A stretch of DNA of 64,000 bases. It comes from an uncultured Bacilli bacterium (GTDB lineage: Bacteria > Bacillota_I > Bacilli_A > RF39 > UBA660). A program made the translations under genes and the position numbers. Below are positions 18,124 through 26,304 of the stretch, piece by piece. The DNA is taken from assembly GCA_949425635.1 (NCBI GenBank), contig CASPWD010000004.1, positions 123,175 to 187,174 on the forward strand, in the 5' to 3' direction. Under the pieces are notes generated by a model, which saw only the letters and a list, made by a program, of their open reading frames with translations, was not told the DNA's origin and searched no databases. Numbering within the stretch: the first letter of the stretch is position 1; the number at the start of each line of letters is the position of its first letter.

Positions 18124-19403
18124 TGCAAGAGATAGTTTTAAAAGGTATTGATGAGAAGATATACTATGAACAATTAGATAATGGTCTTCCTGTATATATG
18201 TTAGTTAATGATAAAGTAAACAATTTTTATATGACACTAAGTGCAAAGTATGGATCAATTGATACGGAATATAAATGTAAAGGTGATAAAGAGTGGACGA
18301 AAGTTCATAATGGTGTGGCTCATTTTTTAGAACATGTTAATTTTAATGAAGGGGAGAATGAAACAGCTCACGAATATTTTAATAAGCTAGGTAGTTCTAT
18401 TAATGCCTTTACCACATTTGATTTTACATTGTATGAAGTATTTGCTTCGTCTGAGTTTGAAAAAAATTTAAATCATTTATTAGATTATGTTCAGACTCCT
18501 TATTTTACAAAGAAGTTAATTGAAAAAGAGAAAGGGATTATTGTCGAAGAAGTTAAGATGGGTAAGAATAATCCTGGACATAAATTATATTATGGAATGA
18601 ATGAAGCGTTATTTAAGAAGGATAAGAGAAGATATCCTGTTACTGGGGAAGTAGAAGATGTTAAAGCAACTACTGTAGAAGAGTTGCAAAATGTTTATGA
18701 TACTTTCTATCATCCAAAGAATATGTATATGGTTATCACTGGTAATTTTAATCCTTATGAAGCGATTGGTATTATTAAAGAAAATCAATCTAAGAAAGAA
18801 TTTCCTGAATATAGATATCCTGTTAGTAGGTTGGAGAAGGAACCTAGTGGAGTAAATGATGAGTATAAGGAAATCGAAGCTAATGTGGAAATTCCTAAAG
18901 TGAAGATTTGTTATAAAATGGCAAAGAGTGATTTTGGAGATATTGATGATAAGTTACTTAATATTTACTTGAGTATTATTTTAAGAAATAACTTTGGTGT
19001 TACTTCAACTCTAAGAGAAGATTTGCTTGAGAAGGAACTTGTTGTTGCAATCGGTGCTGGTCGTGATATCTTTAAGGATGTTGTAACGATTGAAATTAAT
19101 GTTGAGACAAAATATCCAGATCAAGTTATTCCAATTATTAAGGATAAGATGGAACATTTAGAATTAACTGAAGCTGATTTGAAACGAAGAATTCGATGTA
19201 ATATAGCAGCTTTAATCAATGATTTTGATGATATAGAATATGTTAATACAGATATTGTTGATCAACTTATTACATATGGTAAGGTGTTTGATGATATGTA
19301 TGATAAGTACAATAGCATGAAGTTAAAGACTGCGAAGGAAGTAATGAGTAATATTAAGTTAGATAATTCTAGTACTGTGTTATTAGTTCCTTTTAAAAAT
19401 TAA
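18123..19403 (+). CDS. M16 zinc peptidase, YmfH/YfmH family
   Basis: A 426-residue M16 (pitrilysin) peptidase. The inverted zinc motif HFLEH is at residues 67-71, and the distal glutamate lies in IIVEEVKMG. NAFTTFDFTLYEVFA and the C-terminal RNNFGVTSTLRE segment also fit. It starts on the last base of the preceding stop, so the inactive and active subunits should be made in a fixed ratio. In B. subtilis this pair has been connected with EF-P modification and swarming; a general oligopeptidase role is equally possible here. Confidence 0.82.
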   Translation: MQEIVLKGIDEKIYYEQLDNGLPVYMLVNDKVNNFYMTLSAKYGSIDTEYKCKGDKEWTKVHNGVAHFLEHVNFNEGENETAHEYFNKLGSSINAFTTFDFTLYEVFASSEFEKNLNHLLDYVQTPYFTKKLIEKEKGIIVEEVKMGKNNPGHKLYYGMNEALFKKDKRRYPVTGEVEDVKATTVEELQNVYDTFYHPKNMYMVITGNFNPYEAIGIIKENQSKKEFPEYRYPVSRLEKEPSGVNDEYKEIEANVEIPKVKICYKMAKSDFGDIDDKLLNIYLSIILRNNFGVTSTLREDLLEKELVVAIGAGRDIFKDVVTIEINVETKYPDQVIPIIKDKMEHLELTEADLKRRIRCNIAALINDFDDIEYVNTDIVDQLITYGKVFDDMYDKYNSMKLKTAKEVMSNIKLDNSSTVLLVPFKN

Positions 19404-19410
19404 GTTAATA

Positions 19411-19447
19411 AAAAACTATAGATTGATAGAAAGTCTATAGTTTTTTA
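19411..19447 (+). terminator. Terminator of the yfmF-yfmH operon
   Basis: ACTATAGA/TCTATAGT stem flanked by A and T runs, 11-nt loop. Confidence 0.85.
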
Positions 19448-19455
19448 TTAACTAA

Positions 19456-19480
19456 AAAACTTCACATAATGTGAAGTTTT
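19456..19480 (-). terminator. Terminator of rpsD
   Basis: AAAACTTCAC/GTGAAGTTTT stem with a 5-nt loop, A/T flanks on both sides, 8 nt past the rpsD stop on the minus strand. Confidence 0.8.
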
Positions 19481-19487
19481 AAAGTTA

Positions 19488-20090
19488 CTATCTGTTGTAG
19501 TACTCAACGATAAGTGTTTCGTTAACTTCTGCGTTAAGTTCAGATCTATCAGGTAATCTTAATAATTTACCAGACATAGTTTTTTGATCGAATTCAACAT
19601 ATGCAGGACGAGAAACACAAGTTTCAACTGCTTCTTTAATAGCTGGATGTTCTAAAGAATTTTCTTTAACAGCTATAACATCACCAATTCTAACTTGGTA
19701 TGAAGGAATATCAACTTTAACACCGTTTACAGTAATATGTCCATGATTAACTACTTGTCTAGCTGCTCTTCTAGTTTTAGCTAAACCTAAACGATAAACC
19801 ATGTTATCTAATCTAGATTCTAGTAAGCAAAGTAAGTTGTAACCAGCTTTACCTTCTTTTTTAGCAGCTTTATCAAATAATTTATGGAATTGTTTTTCAT
19901 TTAATCCATACATTAATCTGATTTTTTGTTTTTCAGCTAATTGGATACCATATTCACTTGATTTTCTTCTCTTGTCATTTCCATGAGCTCCAGGAGCATA
20001 TGGACGTTTAGCTAATTCTTTTCCATTTTCAAGGATAGAGAAACCTAAACGACGAGATTTTTTGTAAACAGGACCAGTATATCTTGCCAT
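19488..20090 (-). CDS. rpsD: 30S ribosomal protein S4
   Basis: A 200-residue S4 protein, normal length for Bacillota. The N-terminal MARYTGP...RRLG and the S4 RNA-binding domain ([32 protein letters not shown]) are unmistakable. S4 nucleates assembly of the 30S subunit on 16S rRNA and in B. subtilis represses its own monocistronic mRNA. Here the gene is also alone, between convergent operons, with its own promoter, long structured leader and terminator, which fits autoregulation. AGAAAGGAG is the ribosome-binding site. Confidence 0.98.
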   Translation of the reverse strand: MARYTGPVYKKSRRLGFSILENGKELAKRPYAPGAHGNDKRRKSSEYGIQLAEKQKIRLMYGLNEKQFHKLFDKAAKKEGKAGYNLLCLLESRLDNMVYRLGLAKTRRAARQVVNHGHITVNGVKVDIPSYQVRIGDVIAVKENSLEHPAIKEAVETCVSRPAYVEFDQKTMSGKLLRLPDRSELNAEVNETLIVEYYNR

Positions 20091-20253
20091 TTATAATTCT
20101 CCTTTCTATATATTTTATGATATATAGGGTTGCTATTTTAAAATTATAGGGAGTTTATTTTGATATTTTTTCTAAGGCAGCCTTAGATACTCATACACCT
20201 TACGGCAATAAACACATTAAAATTTTAGTAATAGCGCTGCCAAATACATCGCA
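20091..20253 (-). promoter_or_regulatory. Structured 5' leader of rpsD (candidate S4-binding autoregulatory element)
   Basis: About 160 nt between the rpsD promoter and ATG. It contains a strong local hairpin, CTAAGG/CCTTAG, near 20173-20187. A long-range pairing is possible between GCTATT near its 5' end (complement of 20230-20235) and AATAGC near the 3' end (complement of 20132-20137), which would enclose the region just upstream of the ribosome-binding site. S4 autoregulation of rpsD is established in B. subtilis; that this leader is the same element is inference. Confidence 0.45.
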
Positions 20254-20259
20254 TAATTA

Positions 20260-20287
20260 ATTATACATTAAATATAGAAAAAGTCAA
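20260..20287 (-). promoter_or_regulatory. rpsD promoter
   Basis: Reading the minus strand: TTGACT (complement of 20282-20287), 16-nt spacer, TATAAT (complement of 20260-20265). Confidence 0.75.
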
Positions 20288-20535
20288 ATGAAACCAGACT
20301 TTATCAAGGAAAATTGTTATTTAATGCTTTATGTTGCTATATCTAATATTTATAATGGTATAACTAAATGTTGTGTTTTATAGAAAAAATAATTGGATAT
20401 TTATATTTAGTTAAATTTTTGATGTAAAAAATAGAGATATAATAGGGGGAAAATAAATAATATTCTTTTTAAGAAAATTATAGTTTAACTTTAAGTTTTT
20501 GTATAAAAAAAACATAAATTAGTTAGTTTTACATG
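20288..20535. other. Gene-free AT-rich stretch
   Basis: No ORF with a ribosome-binding site on either strand. A TATAAT at 20438-20443 followed by AGGGGG looks like transcription/translation signals, but no start codon follows at a usable distance. Confidence 0.4.
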
Positions 20536-20540
20536 AATTC

Positions 20541-20546
20541 TATAAT
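20541..20546 (+). promoter_or_regulatory. Candidate -10 of the small-toxin mRNA
   Basis: TATAAT about 100 nt upstream of the peptide ORF; the -35 region (TTAGTT, 16-nt spacing) is weak. Confidence 0.4.
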
Positions 20547-20648
20547 GTGCTATTTTATTTCTTGATACATTTATTGCAGGTGTTTCTCCTTCTAAATAAT
20601 GGCTAAAATCTTTAATGGGGGTTTTGGTATAGAAAGAAGGTGTATGAT

Positions 20649-20738
20649 ATGAACAAGATCGAAAGAAAATTATTTACAATAGTTTATATTCAACTTGGAA
20701 TTATCATTGCTTTAATAATAGAGATATTATTAAAATAA
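20649..20738 (+). CDS. Small hydrophobic peptide, candidate type I toxin
   Basis: A 29-residue ORF beginning MNKIERKLFTIVYIQ and ending IEILLK: a charged N-terminal patch followed by one membrane-spanning helix and a terminal lysine. AGAAAGAAGGTG lies about 8 nt upstream of the ATG. In the leader, CCTTCT (20587-20592) can pair with AGAAGG (20635-20640) and would hide that site. Downstream, a convergent promoter drives an antisense RNA ending in a terminator just after this ORF. Size, topology and arrangement fit Fst/TxpA-type toxins of type I toxin-antitoxin loci in Bacillota. No specific family match can be claimed without a search. Confidence 0.5.
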   Translation: MNKIERKLFTIVYIQLGIIIALIIEILLK

Positions 20739-20843
20739 AAAAACATCTGTATTAGAATCAAAAGATATCTAATAGCAGATGCCAACCATCTAGGAAAGCA
20801 TCAAGCCATACAATAAATGTATCGCTATTTCATGTTTTCCTTC
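20735..20843 (-). ncRNA. Candidate antisense antitoxin RNA
   Basis: Predicted RNA of about 105 nt on the minus strand. It starts near 20843 from a consensus promoter (20850-20878) and ends at the hairpin 20744-20781, which is followed on this strand by a T-rich tract. Its 5' part folds into a long stem (AGGAA.../...TTCCT, 20792-20844 region) with an inner ATACA/TGTAT hairpin. No ORF longer than two codons follows its AGGAAGG, so it is most likely non-coding. Its 5' end is partly complementary to the toxin leader through imperfect direct repeats, as in the enterococcal par locus. Confidence 0.5.
20744..20781 (-). terminator. Terminator of the antisense RNA
   Basis: CATCTG-ATTAGA/TCTAAT-CAGATG imperfect stem with an AAAA loop. 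The T run exists only on the minus-strand side, so it terminates the antisense RNA rather than the toxin mRNA. Confidence 0.7.
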
Positions 20844-20849
20844 CTATTT

Positions 20850-20878
20850 ATTATATATTATTTACTGAATATTTGCAA
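20850..20878 (-). promoter_or_regulatory. Promoter of the antisense RNA
   Basis: Minus strand TTGCAA (20873-20878), 17-nt spacer, TATAAT (complement of 20850-20855). Confidence 0.7.
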
Positions 20879-20959
20879 TTCTTGGACTCTAGGCATGAAA
20901 TGTTAATTGACAATTAAGTTAACAAATTAATTTTAAGAATTTGTTTATTAATCTATATT

Positions 20960-20988
20960 TTGTTTTTAATATGTGATATTATTATAAT
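20960..20988 (+). promoter_or_regulatory. ezrA promoter
   Basis: TTGTTT, 17-nt spacer, TATAAT, 28 nt upstream of the ATG, with AGGAGGAG as ribosome-binding site. Confidence 0.65.
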
Positions 20989-21016
20989 GTGATAGATTAG
21001 AATAGGAGGAGTAATT

Positions 21017-22762
21017 ATGAATAGTATGATTTACTTGCTTGCAATGAGTAGAACTGCTTATATATTAGCTGGAATATCATATTATGTAGTGTGCACTTTA
21101 ATCATAGTTATTGGCCTTAGTCTAATTTCTAAGAAATATAGAAAACGTTATCAAGATGAAATTAATATATTAGAAAGAGATAAAAATTTAATAATATCTT
21201 CTTCTATTTTGAGTGAACTTAATAAAGTAGAAGCATTAGTTAATAATGAGAAACTACAAGAGTCATATGATGATTGGCAGAAGAGATTTAAGGAAATAAA
21301 AGATGTAGAAGTTCCTAAAATAACAGATGCTTTGATTGAAATAGAAGGATGCTTTGCCGATAAAGATTATAAGGCTTTAAATGATAAAATTGCTAAGGCA
21401 GAATTGGAGATATTTTATTTAAAAACAAAGGCAAACTTTTTGCTTGACGAAATAAAAGAAATTACTTTATCAGAAGAAAGAAATAGAGATACAATTACTA
21501 AGTTAAAAACAAAATATAGAGAGATAATTACTAAATATAATAAAAATAAAAATGATTATAAGGAAGTTTGTGCCCCTTTAGAATTACAATTTGAAAATGT
21601 TGATAAATTATTTGCGGCATTTGAAGTGGCTATGGAAGCGAATAGTTACGAGGAAGTAGGAAAGATTGTTAAGGGCATTGATGATTTAGTTGGTAACTTG
21701 GCTATAGTATGTGATGAAGCTCCAACAATAATATTGATGGGTAAAAACTTGATTCCTAATAAGATGAAAGAAATTAAAGCTATTAATGCAAGATTAGTAG
21801 GAGAAGGATATAATTTAGATTATTTAAATTTAGATTATAATATTAGTGAAGCTGAAAAGAAGATACAAGATATATTTGCAAGACTTAATGTTTTAAATGT
21901 AGAAGATTCAATATTTGAACTTAAAACTATTTTAGATTATTTTGATGGCATATATAATGACTTTGATAAAGAAAAACAAGCTAGAAAGATTTTTGAAGAG
22001 TACATAAGAAAAGTCTTAGTTAAAGCTAATAAGTTAGAAAAAATAAATAATGGATTATATAGAAAATTAGATGTAATTAAGTATAGCTATGATTTAACAG
22101 ATGATGATGTAAAAGTTATTGAGATAATTAAACAAGAATTAATTGCAATAAAGAAAGACTATAATGAAATCGTAGATGCACATAGAAATAAATCATTCGC
22201 TTATACAAGATTGGGTAAAGAAATGGAACGTCTTAATGTAAGATTATCTAAAACAGAAGAAAAGCTTGATATGGCATTAAAGAGTTTAGGTAGTTTAGAA
22301 GAAGATGAACAAAGAGCTCATGAGCAATTAGAAGAAATAAAAGAGATTTTAAAGAAAGCAAAAACGAGAATTAATAGTTATAAATTACCAGTCATTCCAA
22401 ATAGTTATTATGTTCAATTATCTGAAGCTAATGTAGCTATTAAGGAAATGATAAAAGAAATGAATAAGTCACCAGTATCAATAAAAACGTTAAATATTAG
22501 AGTTGATACAGCAAGAGATTTGGTACTTAAATTATATAATACATCTAATGAAGTTATAAAGACTGCTGCAATGGCAGAAATAGCTATAATGTATGGTAAC
22601 AGATACAGACCAGTTAATCGTAATTTAGATGTTGAATTAACAAGAGCTGAAGAATTGTTCTTTAAGGGAGATTTTAAAAGAGCTTTAGAAAATACAATAA
22701 GGTCAATAAATGTTATAGAACCTGGTATTCATGAAAAGCTATTAGAAACTGTTAAAAGATAA
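21017..22762 (+). CDS. ezrA: Septation ring formation regulator EzrA
   Basis: A 581-residue protein with one N-terminal membrane helix (about 13-37) and an almost entirely coiled-coil cytoplasmic part, the layout of EzrA. C-terminal segments (MYGNRYRPVNRNLDVELTRA ... ALENTIRSINVIEPG) match the conserved end of EzrA. It binds FtsZ and regulates Z-ring formation and cell-wall synthesis at the septum. Length is about that of the B. subtilis protein (562), so all spectrin-like repeats should be present. Monocistronic, with its own promoter and terminator, convergent with a sortase gene. Confidence 0.88.
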   Translation: MNSMIYLLAMSRTAYILAGISYYVVCTLIIVIGLSLISKKYRKRYQDEINILERDKNLIISSSILSELNKVEALVNNEKLQESYDDWQKRFKEIKDVEVPKITDALIEIEGCFADKDYKALNDKIAKAELEIFYLKTKANFLLDEIKEITLSEERNRDTITKLKTKYREIITKYNKNKNDYKEVCAPLELQFENVDKLFAAFEVAMEANSYEEVGKIVKGIDDLVGNLAIVCDEAPTIILMGKNLIPNKMKEIKAINARLVGEGYNLDYLNLDYNISEAEKKIQDIFARLNVLNVEDSIFELKTILDYFDGIYNDFDKEKQARKIFEEYIRKVLVKANKLEKINNGLYRKLDVIKYSYDLTDDDVKVIEIIKQELIAIKKDYNEIVDAHRNKSFAYTRLGKEMERLNVRLSKTEEKLDMALKSLGSLEEDEQRAHEQLEEIKEILKKAKTRINSYKLPVIPNSYYVQLSEANVAIKEMIKEMNKSPVSIKTLNIRVDTARDLVLKLYNTSNEVIKTAAMAEIAIMYGNRYRPVNRNLDVELTRAEELFFKGDFKRALENTIRSINVIEPGIHEKLLETVKR

Positions 22763-22784
22763 GGTACAGAGATGTACCTTTTTT
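22763..22784 (+). terminator. ezrA terminator
   Basis: GGTACA/TGTACC stem, GAGA loop, six T. Confidence 0.85.
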
Positions 22785-22791
22785 CAATTGA

Positions 22792-22819
22792 AAAATGATA
22801 GATATAAATCTATCATTTT
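22792..22819 (-). terminator. Terminator of the class B sortase gene
   Basis: Perfect 12-bp stem AAAATGATAGAT/ATCTATCATTTT with a 4-nt loop; it overlaps the stop codon of the minus-strand gene. Confidence 0.85.
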
Positions 22820-24386
22820 ATCTTTCTTGAATTTTTACTAATTTTGCTTGAATAACTAATCTAATTCCAGAGTCGTTATAACAAGTTGATAAAGTAAGTA
22901 ATTTATCATTTGGGGTTACATCAACTCCAAAGTCATAGATACTTCTGAATTTCATATTTTTAGCGAATGATTCAAATGATTCATCACTACTGAAATCAGT
23001 TGTTATATAGTATGATTCAGCTTTTATTTTATATATTGAAAATATTTGCCACATTGTATTATATTTTATTGTTGAAAGTTGAATTATTTGATTTTCTTCT
23101 TTTGTATACCAAGTTGGATCTAAAGCATTTGTTAGTGAACCAAACATAACTCTATCTTTTCGACCATGACCATAGATTATAGTGTTTTTACTTAATTCAT
23201 CAAAGTTATTTCTAAAATCTGCATATATCCATCCAGCACTATTAGATGATCTATCGTAAGCATGTTTTAAATAATAATCATTATTGGTAGTTTGAACTAC
23301 AGGATAGTTAACATTTGTATTATTAACAATTAGCCAACCAATCGTATCTTTGTTCTGCTTTTTTAAAGAAGTGAAGTCTACTGATGATAGGGGAGTATTT
23401 AAATAACGCCAATACATATTTTTTTCTTCCGTGTTATTTTCATTTTCTTCTGTTTTAGGTTCTTCAATATTGTATAAGTCTCCACCATCGATTGCTTTTA
23501 TTTCAGTATCAATATTTAATGAATGACTTAGATTGTTAATTGAAGCTCCTTGGATAAACCAATTTACAATAACTAAACTAGTTAAAAGAATAACTATTGA
23601 AGATGCAATAACACTTAGTTTATATAGTTTGTATTTCTTAGTCTCTTTAGGAGCTAATTTATAGTATAGTTTGTTTATTGCAAATTCATTTAATTTCTTT
23701 TGATATTGCAAGTAGTTATTTTTACTAATTTGAACACGTTCAATATGTTTAAGTTTATTAGCAACCATACTATATTTTCTTACAGATTCTGGAGATGTCT
23801 TACTAAGTGTTGTTAAAGCCATTTTATTTAGATTATATAATTGACGGCCAAATTCTTCACTATTCACATTTAGTTTAATATCTTTAACTTTAGAAATATC
23901 ACGTGGTTTTATTAAAGATTTTTTAGAAACTTTATTATTTGCTTCTTCAACTTTTGTTACTCTTTTAGAGTGATATGTTTTTAATGAATTGTTATTGTTA
24001 ATAATATTATCTAACTTTATAATAACAGTATCATATAAAGACTTCTTTTGTTTTAAAGCAGGTAATTCAATGTTTTTTTCATCAATTGCGGCTCTTAAAT
24101 CACTAATTTTAAATCTTATTGTATCTCCAAGACTTATTTTTTTCTTAGGAAGGTCCATATTATTTAGTGAATTTTTCTTTTTAGGAAGGTCCATATTACT
24201 AGGCCTTTCTTTAGAATTTAATAATTTGAATTGTTTTGTTTTACTGAGTTCTTCTTCACGTTCTGCTTCTTCAATTTTAAATTGTAAAATAGCTGTACGT
24301 TCTAAATCAGATAATTCAGTACGGGGATTTATTTGTTTAATATGAACTTCTGTATCTTTAGAATTATTCTTTTTGTTTTCATTCAT
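22818..24386 (-). CDS. Class B sortase with long cytoplasmic N-terminal extension
   Basis: A 522-residue protein. The C-terminal ~220 residues are a class B sortase: VNYPVVQT, catalytic His in YGHGRKD, Cys502 in LSTCYN and Arg509 in GIRLVI. A single membrane helix lies at about 255-278. The preceding ~255 residues must be cytoplasmic. They are charged, low in complexity, and contain a 12-residue tandem repeat (NMDLPKKK at about 64 and 76). Ordinary sortases have only a few residues before the membrane anchor. The start is ATG 24386 with GAGGTG 8 nt upstream; the GTG at 24395 lies in that site. It is convergent with ezrA. Confidence 0.82.
   Translation of the reverse strand: MNENKKNNSKDTEVHIKQINPRTELSDLERTAILQFKIEEAEREEELSKTKQFKLLNSKERPSNMDLPKKKNSLNNMDLPKKKISLGDTIRFKISDLRAAIDEKNIELPALKQKKSLYDTVIIKLDNIINNNNSLKTYHSKRVTKVEEANNKVSKKSLIKPRDISKVKDIKLNVNSEEFGRQLYNLNKMALTTLSKTSPESVRKYSMVANKLKHIERVQISKNNYLQYQKKLNEFAINKLYYKLAPKETKKYKLYKLSVIASSIVILLTSLVIVNWFIQGASINNLSHSLNIDTEIKAIDGGDLYNIEEPKTEENENNTEEKNMYWRYLNTPLSSVDFTSLKKQNKDTIGWLIVNNTNVNYPVVQTTNNDYYLKHAYDRSSNSAGWIYADFRNNFDELSKNTIIYGHGRKDRVMFGSLTNALDPTWYTKEENQIIQLSTIKYNTMWQIFSIYKIKAESYYITTDFSSDESFESFAKNMKFRSIYDFGVDVTPNDKLLTLSTCYNDSGIRLVIQAKLVKIQER
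24145..24198. repeat. 36-bp-period tandem direct repeat inside sortase gene
   Basis: TTAGGAAGGTCCATATTA occurs exactly at 24145-24162 and 24181-24198. On the minus strand it encodes the repeated NMDLPKKK unit. Confidence 0.85.
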
Positions 24387-24469
24387 ATGAAACACACCTC
24401 TCTATCTTAAAATATTATAACACATTTAGAAAAATAAATTATAAAAATAAACTAATATTTTAAAATTTA

Positions 24470-24478
24470 TGGTATACT
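24470..24478 (+). promoter_or_regulatory. Extended -10 promoter of zinc-ribbon membrane protein
   Basis: TGGTATACT, 20 nt upstream of the preferred ATG at 24499. Confidence 0.5.
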
Positions 24479-24498
24479 CTAAAAGAGAGAGTGATGTT

Positions 24499-25212
24499 AT
24501 GCCAGCGATATTAATTACTTTAATAATAATTTCAATAATATTATTAGTTATTGTAAGTGTTTATTTAATTATAAAAGCTAAGTTAGAAACTTTATCAAAG
24601 AATGTTTTTGGTACCAGTAATATTTTTGAAGGATTCAAAAAGCAAGAAATGGAGATTGCTAATACACCAAAGTCTGTCTCTAGTTTGGATAGTGTAGAAG
24701 TTCCTAAAATACTTAAAGATTTCCCAAATCTAAATATAGATGAGATTAAAAGTTTGGCTCAATCAGCTGTTATTTTGTATTATAAATCTTTAGAAAAAGA
24801 GAAACTACAAGAAATAAATAATGCTAGTGATAGGTTAAATAATAAGATTAATTTAGAAATAGAGAAAGTAATAAAAAATAATATAAAGTATAGTAATGTT
24901 AAGATTCATAGAAGTGTAATAAATTCTTATAAAAAGAATAAGGGAGTATGTACTATAAAAGTACAAACTTCTTTAGAGTATATTTCTACGAAAGGAAAAG
25001 AAACAAAGAAAGTTCAAGATAGAGTAAATACAGAATTAATTTATGTTTATGATGATTCTTATTCGAATGAATATAATGGAGTAAGTTTAAATTGTAAAAA
25101 TTGTGGGGCACCAATAAAGGAATTAGGAACAAAGAGTTGTCCATATTGTGGAACTGGTGTTGTCGAGTTTGTTGGAAAAGTTTGGAAAATTGATGATATT
25201 TATAATGTTTAA
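24499..25212 (+). CDS. Membrane-anchored protein with Tim44-like region and C-terminal zinc ribbon
   Basis: A 237-residue protein: an N-terminal membrane helix (about 3-26), a middle alpha/beta region (about 70-190) whose pattern (long helices, then VKIHRSVINSYKKN...CTIKVQTSLEYIS) resembles Tim44-like/NTF2-type domains, and a terminal zinc ribbon with two CxxC pairs (NCKNCG ... SCPYCG). The fold call for the middle is moderate inference. An upstream ATG at 24469 is rejected because it overlaps the promoter -10; GAGAGTGAT precedes 24499. Function unknown; topology suggests an N-terminal anchor with the rest cytoplasmic. Confidence 0.55.
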   Translation: MPAILITLIIISIILLVIVSVYLIIKAKLETLSKNVFGTSNIFEGFKKQEMEIANTPKSVSSLDSVEVPKILKDFPNLNIDEIKSLAQSAVILYYKSLEKEKLQEINNASDRLNNKINLEIEKVIKNNIKYSNVKIHRSVINSYKKNKGVCTIKVQTSLEYISTKGKETKKVQDRVNTELIYVYDDSYSNEYNGVSLNCKNCGAPIKELGTKSCPYCGTGVVEFVGKVWKIDDIYNV

Positions 25213-25327
25213 TCTATAGTTTGATTTTATGAAATGAATCTTTCTATAGATTTTTTCTTTTGGATATAGATAATACTAAATAATTGTGATATTATAGAGA
25301 ACATTACGTGATAAAAGGAAGATGAAA

Positions 25328-26227
25328 ATGATGAATTTAGAAATGACTTTTTTAAAACAACAAGAGATAGAAGGAAGCAGAAGCTTTGGTAGTTCTTCTC
25401 AATTAGAAGCGTTAGTTCGTTATGGAGTATTGGCTGCTAATACAGATTTGGCTATTTTAATGGGAAGCAATATGCCTAGATTTGATTCTTATATATTAGG
25501 GGATAAGACTTTAAAAGGTAGAACAGGTTCATATTATACTCAAACATTAATTTACGATGATAGTGTTCAAGTAATTTTGAATGCTGGTGAAAATATGGCT
25601 GTTGATGTAGGAAATCGTGGAGTAGGAATTAGACCTGTTATAAAATCAGAAGAATTAGTTAAGATGGCTTTAAACTATGCTAAAGATGGTGTTAATGGAA
25701 CTAAGATACTTGAATATGGTGAGTATCCACAATATGTTGTAAATTCCGATTTGGCAAATATATTGGAATCTTTGTATGTTAGTGATAGTTTATCTTATAC
25801 TGGAAAAACTTACACATTTGATGGAAGAAAATACAACGAAAGTATTAAGCCATTTGAACCAGTTGAATATGCTGAATTCGAAGTAAATGGTAAAAAGTTT
25901 GTAAGAGTACTTGCAAATCCATATGATGAATATGGCTGTAAGTTGTCAAATGGCTCATGGTATCAAAGAAAAGATGGGATTTGGTTAGAAGTTGATACAG
26001 TAAAATGGTTAATAGATGAAAAAAGTGCTTCTTTAGTTTCTCTAAATTGTTTACTTGCTGGAATAAGATTTAATGACCCATGTAAAGGATATGATGGAGA
26101 TATAAGAAATACTGAAATGTATAGATATCTTAATACAATAATGAAAAAAGATTTATTTACGATTGCTCCAAAAGTTAGAAAAAATCCTAGTGATAAAGCA
26201 AAAATGTTAGAAAAAAAAGATATTTAA
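25328..26227 (+). CDS. Uncharacterised protein with possibly permuted DUF6273-like domain
   Basis: A 299-residue protein without signal peptide. The second half has DGIWLEVDTVKWLIDEKSAS and RNTEMYRYLNTIMKKDLF, matching the first part of DUF6273-type domains (W.vl ... s.lr.yLN..f). The first half has GSYYTQTLIYDDSV...GVGIRPVI, matching their C-terminal part (GVRPxI). The order would thus be reversed relative to usual; this reading is inference. AAGGAAG directly abuts the ATG at 25322, so 25328 or 25331 is the likelier start. Cytoplasmic; function unknown. Confidence 0.5.
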   Translation: MMNLEMTFLKQQEIEGSRSFGSSSQLEALVRYGVLAANTDLAILMGSNMPRFDSYILGDKTLKGRTGSYYTQTLIYDDSVQVILNAGENMAVDVGNRGVGIRPVIKSEELVKMALNYAKDGVNGTKILEYGEYPQYVVNSDLANILESLYVSDSLSYTGKTYTFDGRKYNESIKPFEPVEYAEFEVNGKKFVRVLANPYDEYGCKLSNGSWYQRKDGIWLEVDTVKWLIDEKSASLVSLNCLLAGIRFNDPCKGYDGDIRNTEMYRYLNTIMKKDLFTIAPKVRKNPSDKAKMLEKKDI

Positions 26228-26269
26228 TTAGAAATTGAAATAAATTAAAGGCTTCTTTAATAATTAAAC

Positions 26270-26298
26270 TTGTAATTTAGAATCTTCTGTGGTAGAAT
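26270..26298 (+). promoter_or_regulatory. rplS promoter
   Basis: TTGTAA, 17-nt spacer, TAGAAT, about 90 nt upstream of the rplS start. Confidence 0.65.
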
Positions 26299-26304
26299 CT
26301 TAAT

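Noticed and set aside
20431..20470. TATAAT followed by AGGGGG resembling the start of a small gene
   Set aside because: No ATG, GTG or TTG with an open frame follows within a plausible distance.
23989..24345. A plus-strand ORF of 118 codons opposite the sortase N-terminal region
   Set aside because: It is the complement of the low-complexity sortase extension; hydrophobic/serine-rich content follows from that, and no ribosome-binding site precedes it.
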